From an uncultured Candidatus Thioglobus sp. (GTDB lineage: Bacteria; Pseudomonadota; Gammaproteobacteria; PS1; Pseudothioglobaceae): 34,506 nucleotides of DNA. The notes beneath the pieces were generated by a model that saw nothing but the letters and a program-made list of their open reading frames with translations, was not told the DNA's origin and did no database searches. Positions 29,470-34,506 of this stretch are shown here, piece by piece (positions within the stretch are counted from its first letter, which is position 1; each line of letters opens with the position of its first letter). A program made the translations under genes and the position numbers. The stretch spans positions 1 through 34,506 of the forward strand of contig CAJQTP010000031.1 of assembly GCA_905620445.1 (NCBI GenBank). The letters are read 5' to 3'.

Positions 29470-30945
29470 ATGACAGATTTAGAACAGCACGTTAACGAGC
29501 CCGGTCGCGACAAACTTGTAAAAGAAGTCAAGGCTAAGATCGAAGCATTGGGCGTTACATATGTATATTATCAATTTGTTTCAGTTACAGGTCGCATTGT
29601 AGGTAAAGGTATTCCTGCTCGACACTGGGAGAGACTCGCTGAAAAAGGATTTCAACTAGTATATGGCTCAACAGCCAACTTATTTGTAGACCGTCACGGA
29701 GATTATATTGGTTATGGTCCTGAATCTTCTGAACTTGTAGGTCTTCCAGATCCTGACACATTTTGTCAGCTTCCATGGGATAAGAGAGTAGCACGTGTTT
29801 TCTGTAGACTTTATAGAAACCGTGAAGAGCGTGAAAATCCAGGTGAAGCATTAACATCAGATTGTCGTGGTAACTTATATAGACAACACAAAGAATTCCA
29901 AGATCAATATGGGCTAGATATGCGTTGCGGTACTGAGCCAGAAATGATGTGGCTAAAGCGTGGCGATGATGGACAGCCAAATGGTGGAGTAACAAAGCCA
30001 AACTGTTACCACATTGATCAGTTTGAAGAGTTGCGCCCTGTGTTTATGAAAGTTATTGAATATTCAGAGCAAATGGGTCTTGATATTATTCAAGGTGACC
30101 ACGAAGATGCGCCGGGTCAATTAGAGCTTAATACCCAGTTTGATGACGTATTAAGAAATGCGGACCGCTTGACGACTTATCGTCAAATTTGTGCGCAAGT
30201 TGCTCGTGAGTTTGGTTTAATTGCATGCTTCATGAGTAAACCTTTTATGGGAGTATCTGCATCAGGCTGTCACCATAATATGTCTTTATGGGAAGGTGGT
30301 AAAGATGTATTCCATCCAGAAATTGCTGGCGAAGGAGAGCTTCCAGGAATGCCTGGAAACTTTATGTATAAAGAGGGTGGTAAGAATACATTTATGCCGG
30401 ACCCTTCAATCGATGAAAAGATGCCTGGTCCAATTGGCCTTAAGTCAATCGGTGGTGTTATTAAGCATTTACCAGCGCTAACTTCAATTGGCTCTTCTAC
30501 AGTAAATTCTTATCGCCGTCTTTGGGATACTGGCTTTTGGGCGCCAATTTTTGCAGATTGGGGTTATCAAAACCGTACATGTGCACTTCGCGTTTCTGCG
30601 CCAGGGCGTTTTGAATACCGTTCAGTTGACTCAATGGTTAATCCTTACTTAATGGGATCAGCGCTATTAAAGGCTATGGGCGATGGTATTGATAATAATC
30701 TTGATGCAGGTGAGCCTGAAGAGCGCAACATCTATGCAGCAATGGAGGCAGGAAAGCAAGTTAAGAAACTTCCTATGTCTTTAGGTGAAGCATTAAATGA
30801 GTTAGAAAATGATGAGGTAATTAAATCATCGATGCCAAATGAAATGTATACAGTTTTTCACCATTATAAGAAAGATGAATGGGAAAGATTTAATGCCACA
30901 GTTACAGATTGGGATTTAGAGACTTATATAGATTGCTTGCCATAG
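29470..30945 (+). CDS. gmaS: Glutamine synthetase-family protein, likely gamma-glutamylmethylamide synthetase
   Basis: GS catalytic-domain motifs (GTEPEMMW, GDHEDAPGQLELN, CHHNMSLW, NSYRRLWDTGFWAPIFADWGYQNRTCALRVSAPGRFEYRSVDSMVNPY); context with mgsABC-like genes. Confidence 0.8.
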   Translation: MTDLEQHVNEPGRDKLVKEVKAKIEALGVTYVYYQFVSVTGRIVGKGIPARHWERLAEKGFQLVYGSTANLFVDRHGDYIGYGPESSELVGLPDPDTFCQLPWDKRVARVFCRLYRNREERENPGEALTSDCRGNLYRQHKEFQDQYGLDMRCGTEPEMMWLKRGDDGQPNGGVTKPNCYHIDQFEELRPVFMKVIEYSEQMGLDIIQGDHEDAPGQLELNTQFDDVLRNADRLTTYRQICAQVAREFGLIACFMSKPFMGVSASGCHHNMSLWEGGKDVFHPEIAGEGELPGMPGNFMYKEGGKNTFMPDPSIDEKMPGPIGLKSIGGVIKHLPALTSIGSSTVNSYRRLWDTGFWAPIFADWGYQNRTCALRVSAPGRFEYRSVDSMVNPYLMGSALLKAMGDGIDNNLDAGEPEERNIYAAMEAGKQVKKLPMSLGEALNELENDEVIKSSMPNEMYTVFHHYKKDEWERFNATVTDWDLETYIDCLP

Positions 30946-30974
30946 GGCTAAGTTTTCTTTAGTTTTTTTTAGAG

Positions 30975-31000
30975 TGCCCACTTAACGGTGGGCAATTTTT
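30975..31000 (+). terminator. Intergenic intrinsic terminator-like hairpin between gmaS and mgsA
   Basis: TGCCCAC ttaacg GTGGGCA then ATTTTT. Confidence 0.65.
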
Positions 31001-31020
31001 CGGGAAAGGGAGATTATTTT

Positions 31021-31959
31021 ATGTGCGGAATAGCAGGAATTATTCATAAAAAAGCTGGAAAAGGCGTAAACATTGGTCAGCAAATGACATCGATGTTACA
31101 GGCTTTAAAGCATAGAGGTCCAGACTCAACTGGATATGCAATGTATGGCAAAGACAATGGAAATCAAATATTAAGATTTAAAGTTGCTGAAGCCGCTGAC
31201 CTAGAAGGTAGTTATGATATACATGCTATTATTAAAGATCGTCTTGAGACGGTTAATTCACGTCTTACTGAGTTAGGCGTTAAGGTTGTCAAGAAAGAAA
31301 GCCCAACAGAATACGCGCACCGTTATGAGGTTGAATTCTCTGGCGATATGAAAAAAGTTGCTGACTTTGTTGAAGATGTTGAGGGTGTTGAAATTTTATC
31401 TATCGGTAACTCACTCGAACTTGTTAAAGATTTGGGTGATGCATCGGTTGTTTCTGATCAGTACGGCTTAAATGACTTTAACGGTACTCACGGAATTGGG
31501 CATACCAGAATGGCGACAGAGTCTGACGTAGATATTCGCTCAGCTCACCCTTACTGGGCTTATCCATTTAGTGATGTTGCCGTAGTTCATAACGGACAGT
31601 TGACAAACTATTGGACAAATAGACGCTCACTTGAGAGATCAGGACACCGTTTTTCATCCAACTGTGACTCAGAGCTTATTGCTGTTTATCTTGCCGATAG
31701 AATGAGTCAAGGTGACGATTTAGAAACCGCTATGAAAGGTTCAATTGACTACCTTGATGGTGTGTTCACATATTTGGTTGCAACAAAAGATCAGCTTGGC
31801 ATGGCCAAGGATGTTATGGCTGCTAAGCCAATGGTTGTATATGAAGGTGAAGATATGATTGCGCTAGCTTCTGAAGAGGTTGCAATTAGAACTTTATTTG
31901 ATCATCGTATTGAAACATTTGACCCATATCACGGAGAGGTAAAAGTATGGCAGAACTAA
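31021..31959 (+). CDS. mgsA: N-methylglutamate synthase subunit A-like, class II glutamine amidotransferase
   Basis: MCGIAGIIHKK with Cys2 nucleophile, GHTRMATESD, VVHNGQLTNY, SNCDSELIA. Start corrected from the track's 30988. Confidence 0.82.
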   Translation: MCGIAGIIHKKAGKGVNIGQQMTSMLQALKHRGPDSTGYAMYGKDNGNQILRFKVAEAADLEGSYDIHAIIKDRLETVNSRLTELGVKVVKKESPTEYAHRYEVEFSGDMKKVADFVEDVEGVEILSIGNSLELVKDLGDASVVSDQYGLNDFNGTHGIGHTRMATESDVDIRSAHPYWAYPFSDVAVVHNGQLTNYWTNRRSLERSGHRFSSNCDSELIAVYLADRMSQGDDLETAMKGSIDYLDGVFTYLVATKDQLGMAKDVMAAKPMVVYEGEDMIALASEEVAIRTLFDHRIETFDPYHGEVKVWQN

Positions 31960-32789
31960 GAAAAGAAACGTCTCAGGAAATGGGACTTCATGACGAGCAG
32001 TTAAAAGGGAGAACTCAGAAAAAATTCTTCTCTATTGATGAAAGTGAAAATTTAACGTATTTCCACTCATTTGATGTTGACACTACTAAAAGTGCAACGA
32101 TTGATGCCCTTGACATGACGCCAAGAGAAATTAATCGTGAAATCAGAGAGTTAATGGAAAAAGGTATTGGTGATATTACTGTTGATAATCCTATGTCTAG
32201 GCATGGTGTTGGAGTTGGTATCTTAAATAGGCTTAACTTAACTTTCTCAGATAGTTTGGGCTACTTTGGGTGTGGTTTGATTGACGGACCTAATGTTCAT
32301 ATTAAAGGTCGTGTAGGTTGGTCTTGTGCTGAAAATATGATGGCGGGCACTGTTGTAATTGATAAAAATGCTGGCTCTACTTTCGGAGCTGCTATTCGTG
32401 GTGGTGATCTTGTCTGTAAAGGTAGTGTTGGTGCTCGTACCGGTATTGATCAGAAGGGTGGCACAATTATTGTTGGTGGTAAGACGGGCGCATTTTCTGG
32501 ATTCATGATGCAGCGTGGTCGTATGATTGTTCTTGGCGATGCTGGAATGAACTTAGGCGACTCAATGTATGACGGCACTATTTATGTTGGTGGTGAAGTT
32601 GAAGAATTAGGCGTTGACTGTGTTCAAGCAGATATGACTGAGCTTGATGTTCGTTACTTAACAGAGAAATTAGCTCTTTATGGTATGAAGACTCCTAGAG
32701 GCGTTGAAAAAATGCAAAAACATACTTCTGGAAAAATGTTATGGAACTATGCAAATTTAGAGCCAAACGAGAAAAAACTAATTCTTTAA
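31947..32789 (+). CDS. mgsB: N-methylglutamate synthase subunit B-like, GXGXG domain
   Basis: GltB C-terminal-like text GCGLIDGPNVHIKGRVGWSCAENMMAGTVVIDKNAGSTFGAAIRGGDLVCKGSVGARTGIDQKGGTIIVGG; overlaps mgsA by 13 nt. Confidence 0.8.
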   Translation: MAELRKETSQEMGLHDEQLKGRTQKKFFSIDESENLTYFHSFDVDTTKSATIDALDMTPREINREIRELMEKGIGDITVDNPMSRHGVGVGILNRLNLTFSDSLGYFGCGLIDGPNVHIKGRVGWSCAENMMAGTVVIDKNAGSTFGAAIRGGDLVCKGSVGARTGIDQKGGTIIVGGKTGAFSGFMMQRGRMIVLGDAGMNLGDSMYDGTIYVGGEVEELGVDCVQADMTELDVRYLTEKLALYGMKTPRGVEKMQKHTSGKMLWNYANLEPNEKKLIL

Positions 32790-32824
32790 TCGTACATTTA
32801 ACAAATTAAACAAAAGGAAATATT

Positions 32825-34159
32825 ATGAGTGATTCAGAAAACCATAGACTAGGTAAAAGTTTCATCTTCCCTAAAGCAGTGATGGACGATATTCACATCA
32901 AATCTGATTTGGGTAGATACAGAATGAGAGGATTCTCTCTATTTAAAAAAATTCCAACATGGGATGATTTAACTTTTATGCCTGGAACGTTAACCCGTTT
33001 CGTTATTGAGGGTTATAGAGAAAAATGTTTAACTAAAACAATTATTGGGCCAGAGGCTCCAAGACCATTAGAGCTAGACATTCCAATTTATATTACTGGT
33101 ATGAGCTTTGGTGCTTTAAGTTATGAGGCTAAAACAGCTCTAGCTCGTGGCGCTACAATGGCTGGAACTGCTACATGTTCTGGTGAAGGCGGAATGATTC
33201 CAGATGAGAGGCGCTATTCAAGCAAGTGGTTTTACCAGTGTATTCAGTCTCGTTATGGATTTAACCCACAGCATTTACGTTTAGCAGATAGTGTTGAGTT
33301 TTTTATCGGACAAGGTTGCAAGGTTGGTCTAGGTGGTCACCTAATGGGACAAAAAGTTACCGATCAAGTTGCTGAAATGCGCTCTTTACCAGCCGGTATT
33401 GATCAGCGTTCTCCTGCGAGACACCCGGACTGGCTTGGACCAGATGATTTGGCGCTTAAAATTGAAGAGATTCGTGAAGCGACAGATGGTCAGATTCCTA
33501 TCCAGCTAAAACTTGGTGCTGCACGCGTATACGATGATGTGCGTATGGCCGCTAAAACTGGTTGTGATAGTATTTATATTGATGGAATGGAAGGCGGTAC
33601 TGCTGCTGGACCACATATTGCTACAGAAGAAACTGGCGTTCCAGGGATTGCGGCAATTCGACAAGCTCGAAGAGCGATTGACGATGTTGGAATGAGTGGA
33701 AGAATTTCATTGGTCTATGCTGGCGGTATTCGTAATGGTGGTGACGTTGCTAAAGCAGTAGCACTCGGTGCTGATGCAGTAGCTATTGGTCACTCATCTC
33801 TTATGGCGCTTAACTGTAATAGAGATATTCCTGAAGCGGATTATGAAGCTGAAATGGGCGTTAAAGCTGGTGAATGTTATCACTGTCATACTGGACGTTG
33901 TCCGGTTGGTGTTGCGACTCAAGATCCAGAGCTTAGAAAGCGTCTTGATCCGGATGAAGCATCAGAGCGTGTATACAACTTCTTGCACACACTAGCAATC
34001 GAGACTCAAATGATGGCTCGTGCTTGTGGAAAGACAAACATACATTCTTTAGAGCCAGAAGATTTGGCTGCACTTACTATGGAGGCTTCGGCTTGTGCAC
34101 AGGTTCCTATTGCAGGTTCACAGCATACAGTTGGCCGTCCTGATATGACACGTTTTTAA
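32825..34159 (+). CDS. mgsC: N-methylglutamate synthase subunit C-like, FMN/Fe-S glutamate synthase domain
   Basis: YITGMSFGALSYEAKTALARGATMAGTATCSGEGGM, IDGMEGGTAAGPH, CYHCHTGRCPVGVATQ. Confidence 0.85.
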   Translation: MSDSENHRLGKSFIFPKAVMDDIHIKSDLGRYRMRGFSLFKKIPTWDDLTFMPGTLTRFVIEGYREKCLTKTIIGPEAPRPLELDIPIYITGMSFGALSYEAKTALARGATMAGTATCSGEGGMIPDERRYSSKWFYQCIQSRYGFNPQHLRLADSVEFFIGQGCKVGLGGHLMGQKVTDQVAEMRSLPAGIDQRSPARHPDWLGPDDLALKIEEIREATDGQIPIQLKLGAARVYDDVRMAAKTGCDSIYIDGMEGGTAAGPHIATEETGVPGIAAIRQARRAIDDVGMSGRISLVYAGGIRNGGDVAKAVALGADAVAIGHSSLMALNCNRDIPEADYEAEMGVKAGECYHCHTGRCPVGVATQDPELRKRLDPDEASERVYNFLHTLAIETQMMARACGKTNIHSLEPEDLAALTMEASACAQVPIAGSQHTVGRPDMTRF

Positions 34160-34173
34160 GATAAGGAGCTATT

Positions 34174-34506
34174 ATGAGTACTAATGAAGAAACATTTGTA
34201 GTTGGAGCTGATGGTCTTGATTCAGATCGTGAACAAGAAATTGGACAACACATTGGTTATCGATATGATGTAAATCTTGTCCCTGACCTTAAGTTTATAA
34301 CGCCTTTTTTGCAAAAATATATTGACAAGATGGGCTGGAAAGATCTTAACTGGTTAGAAGATATTCATATGGGTTATGAAGGTGACCAAGCTGCTGTTTT
34401 TGATAGAAATATTAATGGTTGGGTAACTATTCCGGACAATATTAAACTTCCAAATAATCAGCAAGAGCGAGACATGATTGCTCGCGAACTATTGGTTAAG
34501 TTTCAA
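34174..34506 (+). CDS. Hypothetical protein, C-terminus truncated by window edge
   Basis: Manual translation from ATG 34174: MSTNEETFVVGADGLDSDREQEIGQHIGYRYDVNLVPDLKFITPFLQKYIDKMGWKDLNWLEDIHMGYEGDQAAVFDRNINGWVTIPDNIKLPNNQQERDMIARELLVKFQ, 111 open codons; SD AAGGAG. Not in the ORF track. Confidence 0.75.
   Translation, partial: MSTNEETFVVGADGLDSDREQEIGQHIGYRYDVNLVPDLKFITPFLQKYIDKMGWKDLNWLEDIHMGYEGDQAAVFDRNINGWVTIPDNIKLPNNQQERDMIARELLVKFQ

Noticed and set aside
29585-30001. Minus-strand ORF 138 aa
   Set aside because: Antisense to the highly conserved GS-family CDS; Leu/His-rich shadow ORF.

Overview
AT-rich window from what looks like a marine gammaproteobacterium (lineage inferred from gene content and style only). 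Left part: a secreted Calx-beta protein truncated at the window edge, a MASE1-type histidine kinase plus OmpR-type response regulator pair, and a branched-chain-amino-acid-type (Liv) ABC transporter operon ending in an Asp/Glu/hydantoin racemase. Middle: a YwqK/MORN-like repeat protein, a MATE transporter, a pirin, a subtilase overlapping a small lipoprotein gene, a GATase-1, a CWC/DUF5522-like Cys-rich protein, a PLP decarboxylase, cytochrome c, peptide deformylase and the ammonium transporter. Right: prolyl-tRNA deacylase-like, sucB/sucA, a homocysteine S-methyltransferase-family protein, an XRE-cupin regulator, and a gmaS-mgsA-mgsB-mgsC-like cluster (N-methylglutamate pathway) followed by an unidentified ORF running off the window. 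Most interesting signals outside the ORF track: (1) a three-stem structured 5' leader with promoter and terminator-like hairpin upstream of the gmaS-like gene; (2) an approximately 68-bp duplicated intergenic element with 10-bp-phased ATGACA repeats, upstream of two envelope/secreted-protein genes and near the OmpR-type regulator; (3) three small ORFs with good Shine-Dalgarno sites that the ORF track omits, including a 58-aa membrane protein directly after amtB; (4) an amtB leader that presents an AAGGAG in a hairpin loop. All assignments come from reading sequence by eye; no searches were run.
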